From Tillus elongatus (taxonomy: Eukaryota > Arthropoda > Insecta > Coleoptera > Cleridae): a DNA stretch of 64,000 nucleotides. The stretch is from NCBI GenBank assembly GCA_964006375.1, contig OZ023265.1, positions 162,080,118 through 162,144,117 on the forward strand. The letters are read 5' to 3'. Shown here one piece after another: positions 50,176 through 62,938 of the stretch (positions are counted from its first letter, which is position 1; each line of letters opens with the position of its first letter). The position numbers and the translations under genes were made by a program. The notes beneath the pieces are model-generated. The model was given only the letters and a program-made list of their open reading frames with translations, was not told where the DNA came from and did not search any database.

Positions 50176-50755
50176 AGGAGGTTCTCAATTCGCCTGTATG
50201 TTTTTTTTATGTGTGTTACCTCAACTTTTTTCTAGGTGAACCGATTTTGATGATTCTTTTTTTATTTGAAAGCTGGTGCTTCTCGTGTGGTCCCATATAA
50301 ATGTGATCAGGATCTGACTAGTAGTTTTTGAGTTATCCTTAATAATGCGTATTTAATTGGCTTCGACTACATTGATGATGATTGTGGATCACAACCAACC
50401 ATTCATTCTGTTGAGAAAGAAACAGTGTTTCCGCGGAAACAAAACTTATCCGAGATTTCAGTATTTAATTTAATAACTAGGTATTAATTTATAATTTTTA
50501 TATAAATAAATGATTAAACATGAATTATGACTAAAATGATTAGAACGCCCGCTGGAATACGACATTAAAACAAACTTCCAACAACTGACTCGTTGGTCTA
50601 GAGGTATGATTTCCGCTTAGAGTGCGGGAGCTCCCAGGTTCAAATCCCGGTCAAGCCCAAATACGTTTTATTTGCTTTTTTTTAAACCGATTTCAAACAA
50701 GGAGGAGGTTCTCAATTCGCCTGTATGTTTTTTATGTGTTACCTCAGAACTTTTT
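50176..50755 (+). repeat. Interspersed repeat bounded by GGAGGAGGTTCTCAATTCGC
   Basis: The word GGAGGAGGTTCTCAATTCGC followed by CTGTATG occurs at about 50174 and 50701 in the same orientation. Between are GAACCGATTTTGATGATTCT, GAAAGCTGGTGCTTCTCGTG and a tRNA-like piece. This word is widespread in insect genomes, but I cannot name the family. Confidence 0.5.
50587..50658 (+). pseudogene. Degenerate tRNA-Pro-like gene
   Basis: 72 nt: GACTCGTTGGTCTAGAGGTA (D arm), anticodon stem CCGC/GCGG around TTAGAGT, then a T arm GGTTCAAATCC. The backbone matches tRNA-Pro(AGG), but the anticodon position reads AGA, and the acceptor stem has about three mismatches (GACTCGT with TCAAGCC). Likely a pseudogene or tRNA-derived repeat piece. 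Confidence 0.6.
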
Positions 50756-52077
<1,322 letters not shown>

Positions 52078-52392
52078 TCTGGACGCAGTAAGTGCGTTAT
52101 GGTAGCGAATTTTGATCAAATGCTTAATATTTGAATAGCTCAATTTGCTATTAACCAATAAGGTTGACCAAAAAACGAGTTTTTTCGGGAACACTTTAAG
52201 TTTACTTTTGGAAATTTTTCTACATTTTCAAACAATAAAGTTATTTTGATGAAACATGGCACATTGTTTTTACTATATAGATTATACTGGTAACCAAATT
52301 TGATGCCTGCTTTCTTAAAAAAAACACATTATTGCTATTAAAAAATAGGTTTATGAAAATTCACTACCATAACGCACTTGCTGCGTCCCGAG
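52078..52392 (-). mobile_element. MITE, TCTGGACGCAGC family, copy 7
   Basis: 315 bp, ends TCTGGACGCAGTAAGTGCGT and ACGCACTTGCTGCGTCCCGA, in the opposite orientation to copies 5 and 6. Confidence 0.82.
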
Positions 52393-53529
52393 ATTTTTCA
52401 AGTGGCCAGGAAAATCGGACCAGTTTTTCCTGTAAAATTTTGGGTTTTCTTTCGGAAAATTTTTGTATCTCCGAAAATAACAAAACTATTGCAACCAAAT
52501 TTGGCGCTTAGGTTTACGCTATTAAACTTACACTACATGCCAAAATTCAGATCTCTAGGTTGAAAGGCCAAAAAATTATAGACGTTTAAAAATATTTTGG
52601 GTGCCACTGATGACCAGAGAAACGCACAAAACCAAAATATTTTGTATGGATAACAAGATCCATTGTCTAATACAGATAAAGATTAGATTTTCTTGACGCA
52701 AAAAGGTCAAGAAATAACAGAAAAATTACTTCAAAAATTTTATAGTTTTTCTTTTTTAAATGCCAGAGTCGCGATTTGAAACGTCAAAAATTGCAATTTT
52801 AGACGGAAAACTTGAAACAAATACGGTATATGTAAAGCAAATTTCATAATAAATGTGTTTTACAAAGCTTTATGTTACAGCTTCAACCATCATTGTCCTT
52901 CTTTTTACTAAAATATTTGCAGAAAATTCATTTCAAATAGACCCTTTCTCTGATGATATGGCAGTAGTTTTTGGTAAATGCAGCGGTTCACTAAGCTCAC
53001 CATCGATACGTCTTTATTAGTGATTAAAAAAAAATCACTAAAATCCCCACACTGTTACTATCACTACATAATGCATTAGTTATATCCCCCGGTTACACAA
53101 TAATAATAATGGCTATGGGGCACTGTTTTTCGTGGATCAATTAAGAAACATTAAAAACCGAGAGTTAACACTGCTCTTAAAATATGATTTACTGACATAC
53201 TGATTTTCTATTTTACGCAAAATTATATTGTTTTTAGTCATTAACTCACAATTTTCATTTATAACCATCGTAAAAATTTATGTTCAATACTTAATATTTA
53301 TATTTAGTGATAGTTTAAATATGTTAGGTTAGTTAAAAGTCATTAACCACAGTTTTCATTTATAACCATCGTCCAATATACAAACATTTTCCGAAAAAAA
53401 AACCTCAATATTTTCTAGGAAAAACTGGTCCGATTTTCCTGGCTAATGAACCTGTCCAAGCCACTTACAAAAGGAAAGTACTTACCAAATTTTATCAAAA
53501 TCGGTCCATTCTTTTTTGAGTTATCGGTA

Positions 53530-53616
<87 letters not shown>
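52393..53616. repeat. TA-carrier remnants and (TA)n before transposon 4
   Basis: Carrier words at 52400-52980, an AGTGATTAAAAAAAAATCACT end at about 53020, a short unassigned stretch (53045-53390), then TTTTCCTGGCTAATGAACCT, TCAAAATCGGTCCATTCTTT and (TA)n at 53532-53616, where transposon 4 starts. Confidence 0.55.
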
Positions 53617-53620
<4 letters not shown>

Positions 53621-55523
53621 GGCGCATTGAAAACGAAACAGACCGATTTGCGTCCAGAGAATTTTTTTTTAAGAAACGCTGAAACACTTCAATTTTAATA
53701 TTGAGTGGGACATGTTCTGACATAAAACTCAACTTTGTCACATCAACCCCTTAAGGGTGGTGATAACAACCCTTTAATTTTAAATAGGGAACATAGGTCG
53801 AGTGTTACATCATTTGAAAGCTCTTTCTTTTCTGAATTCAGCACACTAATTTTTTTGGAAGTTTTATCAACTCGTTTAAAATTATTCACAGTTGAAGATG
53901 CAAAAACGCATTTCACTCATTCCGATAAATAATGTGCTGATACTCGATGTTTTGTTGGTTTGTAAACAAACAATTGACTATCAGAACATTTCTTATCGGA
54001 ATGAGAGAAATGCGGTTTATTATTTCAGTTTATCGGTCGGTTTGATACTTGATAGTACTACCGAAAATTAATTTCACAATGGTGTATTCTGTAGAATAAA
54101 GAGTTGATATAATTACTCCTTTTTTCAAAAACTATGACTATGCCAAACGTACCGCAAATTTGTTTAATGAACGACATCCGAACAGACATGCTAACAGAAA
54201 ATACATTTTGGAGTTAGTTGCACAGTTTTGACAAACTGGTTCAGTAGCCAACAAAAAACGGGATCCTATATGTGAATTTCCGGTTAGAAATGATACTACT
54301 AAGATTGAAGTTTAAGGACAAATTGCTGCAGGCCCAACTTTGAGCACGAGAAAATTGGCCACTGTTTCAAACATCAAAAGAAGAACTATTCAGCGAATAT
54401 TGAAGCATCATAAATTTCACCCGTATAAAATTCATCTTGTACAACAACTGAATGAAGATGATTTTGATCGGCGGCTGAAGTTTTGTGAAGTTATGACTGC
54501 ACGAATAGCTTATAACGGGAACTTTCTGTTCAATATCTGCTTTTCAGACGAGTGTACGTTTTTATTTAACTCTACAGTGAATCGTCATAATTGTCGTTAT
54601 TAGGCAGATAATAATTCAAGAAATTTTCACGAAGTCCACACTCAAACTCCACAGAAACTGAATGTATGGACTGGCATTTTTGGAGACCGTTTAATCGGGC
54701 CAATTTTTCTTGATGGTAATTTGAGTGGCGAAACGTATTTGGAGTTACTAGAAGATATCGTTTGCCCTCTACTAATTGCAAATTATCATCGCTATCAAGA
54801 AAACCAATTAGTGTTTCAACAAGATGGAGCTCCCCCGCATTTTTCACAACGTGTTAAGGAGTTTTTGAACAGAGAGTTTCCAGAGCAATGGATTGGGCGT
54901 AGAGGTGCTATTAAGTGGCCCCCTAGATCACCGGATTTAACTCCTTTAGACTTCTTTCTATGCGGTCATTTAAATAGTAGAATCTTCGCAACAGAACCGA
55001 AGTCCCCGGAAGAATTACGACGACGCATTGTTGAAGAATGCCGTCTAATAACTCCACAAATGCTCTAGAATATCAGAGCTCGCATTGACCAAATTTGTAC
55101 TTTTGTATGGAAGCTGGTGGTCAACAATTTGAACACTTACTTAACTGAATAAACATTTTTGAACGTTTGGTTTGGTTTTTTTTTAACGAAAAATTGACTA
55201 ATTAGTGCATTTCTTATCACAATAAATGAAATACGTTCTTGCAACTCTAACTGTGAATAATTTTTAAACGAGTTGATAAAACTTCCAAAAAATTAGTGTG
55301 CTGAATTCAAAAAAGAAAGAGCTTTCAAATGATGTAACACGCGACCCATGTTCCCTATTTAAAATATAAGGGTTGTTATCACCACCATTAAGGGGTTGAT
55401 GTGACAAAGTTGAGTTTTATGTCAAAAGATGTCCCCCTCAATATTAAAATTGACATGTTTCAGCGTTTCTTAAAAAAATAATCTCTGGGCGCCAGTAGGC
55501 CTGTTTCGTTTTCAATGCGCCAT

Positions 55524-55525
<2 letters not shown>
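53617..55525 (+). mobile_element. Tc1/mariner-like DNA transposon 4
   Basis: Ends GGGTGGCGCATTGAAAACGA and TTTCAATGCGCCATCC, flanked by TA in (TA)n on both sides. 1909 bp. TIRs are about 310 bp (53617-53930, 55212-55525), with AAGGGGTTGATGTGACAAAG as a shared inner word. Divergence between arms is roughly 10%. Confidence 0.88.
54079..55148 (+). pseudogene. DD41D-type transposase of transposon 4, several in-frame stops
   Basis: One frame runs from ATG 54079 with TAA (54097), TGA, TAA, TAG and TAG inside it, and only one frameshift, near 55100, before the final FEHLLN. N-terminal HTH: YDYAKRTANLFNERHPNRHA. Second HTH: TLSTRKLATVSNIKRRTIQR. Catalytic residues are kept: CFSDECTF, QQDGAPPH and SPDLTPLDFF (41 residues between the last two). 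Nearly all damage is point stops, which fits single-base decay. Confidence 0.85.
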
Positions 55526-55610
<85 letters not shown>

Positions 55611-56299
55611 CACAGATCTCCCATTTGTGAAGAAAATTCACAAATAATTCGATTTCTAATCCATAATTAAGTTTAGTGCCAGCAAGGTTGTAGGTTGATA
55701 ATGGAAAACATTTTTAGTAATCTTATTTCCAAATCATTGTCCGGGAACAAATTGCGGATTGCAAATTTCTTGCAAACACCCATAAATTAAGGAAATAATA
55801 CTGGGAGATAACAGTAAAAAATTACATATATACAACTCTTGCGAACTGCAAGGCAATAAGAAAAAAGTTATATGTGTATACACAAGTATGAGGGGAAAAA
55901 CTACAATCAATCTTATCTTTCTGCTGTCGACGAACGCGCAATCCAGCAGCAGCTTATTTAATGTTATACGAGAGGCATGCAAATAATAAACAGGTATGTT
56001 GCAATTCTTAGATTGGCTAAACTGTTTTGCTAAGTAGGTACCTAATTGCTTTTGTGGCATTTACTGAAATTTTTTGACACGGACTTAAATCCTGATATTT
56101 GTATATTCATCAATTTGATTGGTGCAAGACCTATTAAGTGTATAGATAGACAGATAGATAGATAGATAGATATTTATTGTACCAAAGCTCCTACAAAAAC
56201 AGATGTACTTGTCAATAAAAATATAACACATATACACCAACGACCAACAACTTAACAAATTTCATTCCTGAACGTCACATGGTCTGGGATAGACATAAT
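55526..56299. other. (TA)n, carrier end, then unassigned sequence
   Basis: (TA)n 55526-55609 and the carrier end CACAGATCTCCCATTTGTGA. 55650-56299 shows no gene; a (GATA)n run lies at about 56146-56172. Confidence 0.6.
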
Positions 56300-56352
56300 T
56301 GAAATACTTAATGAAAGGCTTCCTCCAGACAGCAACATTTATTGTTAAAGAA

Positions 56353-56392
56353 CCCTACGCGTTTCGGCTACCTAGTAGCCATCATCAGGGGC
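56353..56392 (-). ncRNA. Hammerhead-like motif C1
   Basis: On the minus strand: CTGATGA (56388-56382), one unpaired T, stem II GGCTAC/GTAGCC, GAAA, palindromic ACGCGT, cleavage expected after the A opposite 56356, stem I GCCC/GGGT. The unpaired base next to stem II is off consensus, as in D1. Confidence 0.5.
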
Positions 56393-56914
56393 AAATCTAA
56401 AACGTAACAAAAAGGCCTGTCAGAAAACATTGTTTTCTGGTAGGCAATTGTGTTACTTTCTAATTCTTGAAAATTAGATTCAAAACTATACATACGTTGA
56501 CAAGGTTGGAATTTTCATGTATTGTACCAGAGGTCCAACAACAACGCGCCCGAATGTGCCGGAAAATCGATTCATGGTGTCATCCAATCAATATAAAACG
56601 GTAATTAAACCACAAGACGAGAGTGAACGTCGGCCATTTGTGAATACTCAAGATAGCAGATGGCGCTGGTTAGACGGCAAAACGGCGAAGTAAAAACAAG
56701 GACAGAATAGCGGACATGTCAGAGACTAAATGCGGAGAGGAGGGGGAGGGGGGGCACAGAACAGCCATCTTCATATACGTCATAAATCGGCCATAGAAGA
56801 ACCATAGACTACTGGTAACATTAGTTCACTAAATGATTATACAGTGAAGGAAAGTTCGATATGTCGGTGTTGGACAGGTTCAAAACTTCATTGTTGGAAA
56901 ATTTGACATGTTTG

Positions 56915-56997
56915 AAAATCTCCATTTCTCCTAAGATGAATTGTTATACTCCAACTTTTGGAGTGGAACAATTCATCTTAGAAGAAATGGAGATTTT
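56915..56997. repeat. 83-nt hairpin
   Basis: Two 41-nt arms (56915-56955, 56956-56997) pair with three mismatches around CTCCAACTTTTGGAG. It could be transcribed as a pre-miRNA-like stem, but nothing else supports that. Confidence 0.75.
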
Positions 56998-57307
56998 GTG
57001 TGGCCTCCTGTTGCGTTTGCTCTGTCAGTTCACTCCACTGCTTTTTGATTTGTAGATTCAATTTCACATTTTGCTTTTACACTAATTAGTCAGCTTTTCG
57101 CTTTTATTCTGTCTGATAATGATAACCTGTAGCCTGCTTTGACTGCATGTTTTTGACTGTAATGTAGCTTATTTAACTGTAGCCTGTAGTTTTATACTGG
57201 GTATCTGGCTTATAATGTTGCTTTTTAGCCTATTATTACTGTTTGACTGTAGATTTTAACCTTGATGATGTATGTAAAGTTTAACTTTTTGTTACGTTTT
57301 AGATTTG

Positions 57308-57347
57308 CCCCTGAGGATGGCTACTAGGTAGCCGAAACGCGTAGGGT
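57308..57347 (+). ncRNA. Hammerhead-like motif C2
   Basis: CTGAGGA 57311-57317 (position 7 may be any base), unpaired T 57318, stem II GGCTAC/GTAGCC (57319-57324 with 57328-57333), GAAA 57334-57337, ACGCGT 57337-57342, cut after A57343, stem I CCC/GGG. Confidence 0.5.
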
Positions 57348-57539
57348 TCTTTAACAATACATTTTGCTGTCTGGAGGAAGCCTTTCATTAAGTATTTCAA
57401 CTTTACAAATGAAAACATAAATCACTAGTATCAAAATATTACAGATGCACCTTCTAAATGTTGAGACACAATTGCAAACGACACTACCACATATTGGTTA
57501 TTAAGTGAAGATTGGAACCTGTGATGAGCACTGATAAGT

Positions 57540-57630
57540 ACACTTGGAGAACCCAAATCGCCACAACACATCTTTTTAAAGACCTGACGATTGTTTCACT
57601 AGCGTCATCAGATGATGAGAATTTCTAAAC
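57540..57630 (-). ncRNA. Hammerhead-like motif D2 with Penelope-like flank
   Basis: Minus strand: CTGATGA (57611-57605), short stem II CGC/GTG, GAAA (57597-57594), ACAATCGTC, downstream TGTTGTGGCGATTTGGGTTC as after D1. Stem II and III are weakened. A degenerate solo copy of the D family. Confidence 0.45.
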
Positions 57631-58124
57631 TACTTACAACTAAACGTAACCTTTTATACTACGTCTTAGATACAGACCGATACAGAGAGGGACGCACACC
57701 AAGGCAATTTCTCTGTGTATTGTGTTCTAATCGCCGGACGACGTTTTTGAACTTCCGTTATCACTTTACCTGCTGAGTTTTTGAATCTCTTCTATATAAA
57801 ATTTCCTTCCTTTTGCTAGCTTGGATAAGTTCGTTAGCTAGGAAAATCCGGCAACTCAAACAGACTCTTTCTCTGATGCTGTGACGATAGCTTTAGTTAA
57901 GTTTATGGTTTAACAATCTATAATTTTTAGCTAATTTTCGTAGAAAAAATTCGTTAATGAGGAGACCGTGACTTTTGAATTTTAAGAAGATTTCCTTAAA
58001 TGAGCGCAAACTAGGCTCCCTAGAATCCATATCCGGGTTCAGTTTCAATTTTTATCTGTTTACATATATACAGGGTGACGCATGTCTACGGTAAAGCTCA
58101 ATATAATTCTTATTATACAAGATA

Positions 58125-58268
58125 CTCAGTAAGTGGTGGACGTGCCGCCACCTAGTTGCGGAACCAAGTAGTATGCTGTCACGCCAGCTCCAAATAACAC
58201 AAAGTGTTAAAAAAATAGAGACTGGATACAGCTAACTAACAATTTAGAAAATTGTCAGCCCTGGCCCA
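58125..58268 (-). repeat. Retrozyme-like family A, truncated unit
   Basis: ACTCAGTAAGTGGTGGACGT to TCAGCCCTGGCCCAT, the same limits as the inverted half at 8182-8325. The ribozyme part is missing. Confidence 0.65.
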
Positions 58269-58359
58269 TCAAATTTATTTTGGTTTAGTGTTCTTAGCGA
58301 CTTTTCTTTAGAAAAGATTCGTTAGTAAGGAGATAGCGGCTTTCAAATTAAAAGAAAAG

Positions 58360-58560
58360 TCTGGACGAGGCAAGTGCGTTACGGTAGCGAATTTTCGTTC
58401 AAATGCTTTAAATGTGTTGGTTTTATAAGAAAAACATTTGGTTAGCAGTAGAACCTATATGGTAGTACCAATGTGACTAAAATAGCTTTGTTGTTTCAAA
58501 AAGTGCAAACATTTTCCGAAAATAAACTTAAAAAGTTCCAAAAAAAAACTGGTCCGATGT
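58360..58560 (+). mobile_element. MITE, TCTGGACGCAGC family, left part only
   Basis: CTGGACGAGGCAAGTGCGTT followed by family-typical inner words; the right end is absent. Confidence 0.55.
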
Positions 58561-59425
58561 TCCTGTCCAACAAACCTTTTCAAGCTACTTACACACACCT
58601 GCCAAGATATAATGATTCATAAACAGCTTCAGGGCCAAAATTGAAAAAAAAAACACCATTTTTTTTACAGAAATTGCCTTCAGTAATGTTACACTAAATT
58701 ATAGTTTCTACAAAAATTCGACAACTTTTTTTCACAATAACTTACTAAACATTTATTTTTAATTACCAACATATCACAATAATCTTACAAAAAAATATTC
58801 CTAAGGAAACACTAAAAACATTTCTGCGAAAACTTTTCAAATTCAGCCACTATTTGAGAGTACCTGTTGGCGGGTCGATTTTTTCGACGAGTAATACAAA
58901 CAAAAAGCTCTCTGGATGCGTAATTTCCATGGGACTTCGCTATCTAGTGGTAAAAACGGCGTATCAGAATTTGTTGTGTGTGTGATATGTGCCAAAACGT
59001 GAAAAGTTGCAAAACAATTGAAATAACTCAAAACCGATGAATTATATCAATTTTTTTTCCTTACAAACATGCATTATAATTGGATAGAAAATACAAAAAT
59101 GCAATAACACAAGGGTGCTCTATAAAAAAGAAAGTGTGTATCACCAACGACTTATGGGCCACCCTGTCATTGTCAAAATAGGTTTATAAGATGCAACTCG
59201 AGACACTCTAGAATTAACGCATATAATTTTTCCTCATATCTTGTATAATACCGGATATATTGAGCTTTACCGCTGAAATGCGTCACCCTGTATATGTGTA
59301 AACAGACAAAAACTGAAACTGACCCCGTATATGGGCTTTAAGGGTTCTAGTTCGCGCTCATTTGAAGACACCGTTTTAAAATTTATAAGTCGCGGTCTTC
59401 TCAATAACGAGTTTTTTTTCTACGA

Positions 59426-60026
59426 AAATCTGCTAAAATAAAGATTATTAAAACTTTAGCTGAAATTACTGCCAACGCCCCAAAGAGGGTTTATTTGAAA
59501 TGGATTTTCCGAAAATATGTTAGTAAAATGAAGGATAATGATCGTTCAAGCTGAAACTTAAGGCACTGTACAACTTATTACAACGTTTCTTCTACATAAT
59601 CCGTATCTGTTTTAGATTCGTTGTCTGAAAATTGCAAATTTTGACGTTTCAAATCGCGACTTTGACGTTTTAAGAAGAAAAATGATAAAATTTTTAATTT
59701 TTATTTCTGGAATTTCTTGACCTTTTTGTGTCAAGAAAACTTAACCGGTGTATGTAATATTCTATTGGTCTTGTTAATAACACAAAATATTTTGTCCTTG
59801 TGCTTTCCTCTAATCAGCAGTGGCACACAATTTTTTTTTCTTTAAATGCCTATAACTTTTTTTAAACTTATTTTCGGAGACGAAAATTTTCCGAAAGAAA
59901 ATACAAAATCTTTCCGGAAAAACTGGTTCGCCTTTTCTGGCTAATACACTTATCCAAGCCACTTACAAAAGGAAGGTACGTACCAAATTTTATCAAAATT
60001 GGCCTATTATTTTTTGAGTGATCGGT

Positions 60027-60108
<82 letters not shown>
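59426..60108 (+). repeat. TA-carrier and (TA)n before transposon 5
   Basis: Carrier words (AGAGGGTTTATTTGAAATGG, TTTTGACGTTTCAAATCGCG, ACAAAAGGAAGGTACGTACC) lead into (TA)n at 60030-60108, interrupted by transposon 5 at 60109. Confidence 0.65.
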
Positions 60109-60111
<3 letters not shown>

Positions 60112-61872
60112 TGTATCAGACCACCCGTAGCAGCTGTTTATTAGCCTACCGGATGCTCTAAGGAAAAAATAAGATATGTTTGTATACCCAAATCGGGTAC
60201 ACTCTATCGATTGGTGATAGAGTCAACTTCCCGAACAAATCGGAAATGGGTCGTTCTGACGCAAAGATTCGATTTTCAAATGGAACATGGTATTTTTATT
60301 ACAGATTTAGGTTACATGTAAAAAAATAAGAAACTTTTATCCAAACCAGTTTCCCGATAGAAGCGAGCATTAACCTTGAAAATAAATTTTAGCTGCCCTT
60401 AACATAAACCAGACCCAACGACAATGATGTGGCTATTGTGTGTGGGGAGAATAGATGGCAGAAAATAAAAGCATTCATAAATGTTCAAAGTGTCTGTCAC
60501 CTTGATTCACACATTCCTGAAACTGTGTTCGACAGCTGTCGGTAGCTCGCAAGATTTCTACGCTGCTCAACGACTGGCAGGCTTCCCGCATTCGCACCTT
60601 CATATCATCTTTTTTTGTGGGTTGATGTCCGTAAACAATATCTTTGACCCGGACCCAAATAAAAAAATTCAGGGGTGTCAACTCTGGGGATCGAGACGGC
60701 CACGCCACAGGCACATCTCTTCCGATCCACCGTCCAGGGTACATGTTATCAACATTACGTGCTTCCAGCGAAAATGGACTTGGACAGCCATCCTGCTGCA
60801 TCCATATCGGCTCTCGTGTATTGAGCGAGACGTCTTTCAGAAGTTGACAGAGGACGTTGTCGAGGAAATCAACGTACACACGGCCGGTTAGGATGCCATC
60901 GAAAAAGTAGGTCCTGATGATCTGGCACCCGATGAGGCCACACCATGTGTTAAGGCTCCACAAATGTTGGTTGTCCACTTTTTGCAGCCAATGAAGATTT
61001 TCTTGAGACCAGTAATGGGCACTTTGTGAATGTTGACCACCCCGTTGCTTTTGAATGTAGCCTCATCGGTCCACAGAATCGATCGATGGAACTCAACATC
61101 TTTGGTTAATAACCATCAGCATGAATTGATACTCCCTCGGTTAAAGTGCCTGTTGCAGGTTTATGTGGTAGGGATGATAATGGTTATCTTTTAAAATCCT
61201 GCATACTGAGATTGGACTCACACCGGAATCAAACGCGATCCTCCTGGTTGAAACATGGCGGTTCATAGCAACAGCAGCCAAAATGCTACGTGCCATTTCG
61301 TCTCTTACCTGCTGCCTAATCTGCTGAATCTTATTGTGTTGGGGTTGAATTTGACCAGCCGTTATAATTCGATGCGCCAGGGGTCTGAAAACGTTGTGAG
61401 ATTGAGGGACACGGTCAGGGTACCTCTTTGCATACATTCGTTCGGCTTGTCTGTAATTTTGAAGACATTCGCCTACTATCATGAGCATATCGAAACCTTC
61501 CTCCTTGGAGAACATCTTTGCCTTGTCAAAAATGACACTTGAATGATTTCACGAACCAGTGACTGATCGATAATGTTTGATAGCAATGTCTACTGTTGAC
61601 ATTTTCATGTTTACATCTGGTATTTGTTTGGTAGATCCTTGTTTTTTGAAAACCAGGAATGCGTGAATCAAGGTGGCAGCCACTTTGAACATTTACGAAC
61701 GTCATATAAAAATCCAAAATTTAAGTCAGAACGACCCATTTCGGGTTTGTTCCAGAAGTTGACTCTATTACCAAGCGATAGAACGTACCCGATTTGGGTA
61801 TACAAACATACCTTATTTTTTCCTTAGAGCATCCGGTAGGCTAATAAACGACTGGTACGGGTGGTCTGATAC

Positions 61873-61876
<4 letters not shown>
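60109..61876 (-). mobile_element. Tc1/mariner-like DNA transposon 5
   Basis: Ends TGGTGTATCAGACCACCCGT and GGTCTGATACACCC, flanked by TA within (TA)n. 1768 bp. Outer TIR about 155 bp (60109-60262 with 61716-61876). A second paired segment (60482-60530 with 61655-61695) lies inside the transposase 3' end. Confidence 0.87.
60475..61515 (-). pseudogene. Transposase of transposon 5 (DD40N, frameshifted)
   Basis: Minus strand from ATG 61515: FSKEEGFDMLMIVGECLQNY, QAERMYAKRYPDRVPQSHN (DUF4817-like HTH), then VSTRRIAFDSGVSPISVCRI (second HTH). A stop follows at about 61139 and a frameshift at about 61045. ILWTDEATF keeps the first Asp and MQQDGCPSPF the second, but HF reads PF. The third site is SPELTPLNFF, so Asp is replaced by Asn, 40 residues on. 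It ends CVNQGDRHFEHL at 60475. Inactive. Confidence 0.85.
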
Positions 61877-61956
<80 letters not shown>

Positions 61957-61984
61957 AAGTATGTATGTGTGTGTGTGTGTGTGT
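61877..61984. repeat. (TA)n followed by (TG)n
   Basis: (TA)n 61877-61952, ATTTAAGTATGTATG, then (TG)n to about 61984. The carrier end block expected here is not present, so the right side has been replaced or deleted. Confidence 0.9.
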
Positions 61985-62241
61985 AACTTGCAAAGATATC
62001 AAATTCTGTGCGCAAGCGATATGGTCTAGTCTTAAGTGTTTAATGTGTCAATGAATCGATTCAAGAAACATTAAAAAGTGCTTCAATAAAACTTGTCGGA
62101 CATTCTGAAGCTATTAGAAAATGTTCCAAGTTTCTTAGAAATAACATTGAAACACCAATTCCTTTACAAGCGGATGGTAAAGTTCAAAGACTAAGGCAGC
62201 CACAGTCGCCGGAGATTGCTACTAATCTGCTTCCTGTCCAG

Positions 62242-62301
62242 TGTATGTCTCACCTCACTCTCCTGCTAACCATCACCGTCATCTTCCACGTCCATTTACT
62301 G
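62242..62301 (+). other. Candidate exon encoding a signal-peptide-like start
   Basis: CTTCCTGTCCAG precedes TGTATG; the ATG frame reads MSHLTLLLTITVIFHVHLL up to a possible donor CTG|GTAATT. It is hydrophobic, like a signal peptide or membrane anchor, and the surroundings (62160-62300) are less AT-rich than their neighbours. No partner exon found. Confidence 0.25.
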
Positions 62302-62642
62302 GTAATTAGTTCTAGTAATTGAATCTCTAGACCAAATCGATTACGTATATATGATCGTTGATACGAGTGGTTTTATTATCGTTGTGGCTTTGGATTTCAA
62401 TTACCCATAGTTCCATTTCATAGTTCTTTCGTTGTTGTTACATGTGTGGGCACTTGGGTACAAACAACATTTCGATTTAGATTGCTGATTCTAATGATGC
62501 ATTTAATAATAATAACAAACTTATCGATATTGGAAACCCGTTTGTCATATACAGTCAGTGCGATAGGAAATTGTGCTAAACTAACAAGCAGCCTTCAATT
62601 ATTTAGTGTGTATTTCGATTCATTGTATAATACTGAAAAAAG
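62302..62642. other. Unassigned stretch
   Basis: No repeat or gene recognised. Confidence 0.4.
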
Positions 62643-62938
62643 TCTGTGCGCAGCATGTGCGTTATGGTAGTGAATTTTCATTAAAATGTTTTAAATAGCA
62701 AATATGTGTTTTTTTTTAAAGAAAGCAGGCATCAAATTTCGTTACCAGTATGACCTGTATAGTAGAAACAATGTACCATATATCATCAAAATAACGTAGT
62801 TGTTTGAAAATGTACAAAAATTTTTCGAAAATAAACTTAAAATATTTCCTAAAAAACTAGTTTCCTGGCAAATTGAGCTATTAAAATTTGAAGCATTTAA
62901 TAGAAATTCGCTACCATAACGCACTTGCTGCGCCCCGA
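62643..62938 (+). mobile_element. MITE, TCTGGACGCAGC family, copy 8
   Basis: Ends GTCTGTGCGCAGCATGTGCG and ACGCACTTGCTGCGCCCCGA; about 296 bp, slightly diverged. Confidence 0.78.

Larger units (their letters stand above)
56300..57403. mobile_element. Element with inverted hammerhead-bearing ends, family C
   Basis: The left arm (56300-56408) and right arm (57293-57403) are inverted copies (GAAAGGCTTCCTCCAGACAG; CCTACGCGTTTCGGCTACCT). Each carries a hammerhead-like motif pointing outward. The ~880-bp interior has no recognised gene but contains an 83-nt near-perfect hairpin (56915-56997). The ACGCGT-GGCTAC motif resembles sequences found at Penelope-like element termini. That link is inference. 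Confidence 0.5.
58071..59290. mobile_element. Non-autonomous TA-flanked element with CAGGGTGACGCAT ends
   Basis: 1220 bp, TIR at least 50 bp (CTCAATATAATTCTTATTAT and ATAATACCGGATATATTGAG), TA flanks, no transposase. The right half contains TATCACCAACGACTTATGGG, shared with repeats at 32560, 49220 and 51980. Confidence 0.65.
57930..59425. repeat. 1.5-kb palindromic TA-carrier with an internal TIR element
   Basis: The carrier end block occurs on both outsides in inverted orientation (GAGCGCAAACTAGGCTCCCT, about 58000; AGTTCGCGCTCATTTGAAGA, about 59350). Inside lies CAGGGTGACGCATGTCTACG (58071) paired with GCTGAAATGCGTCACCCTG at 59272-59290. The interior is non-coding and holds two further insertions. 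Confidence 0.65.

Noticed and set aside
56861..57055. 64-codon frame starting MSVLDRFKTSLLEN
   Set aside because: Half of it is the 83-nt hairpin, the composition is not protein-like, and there is no neighbour or homology.
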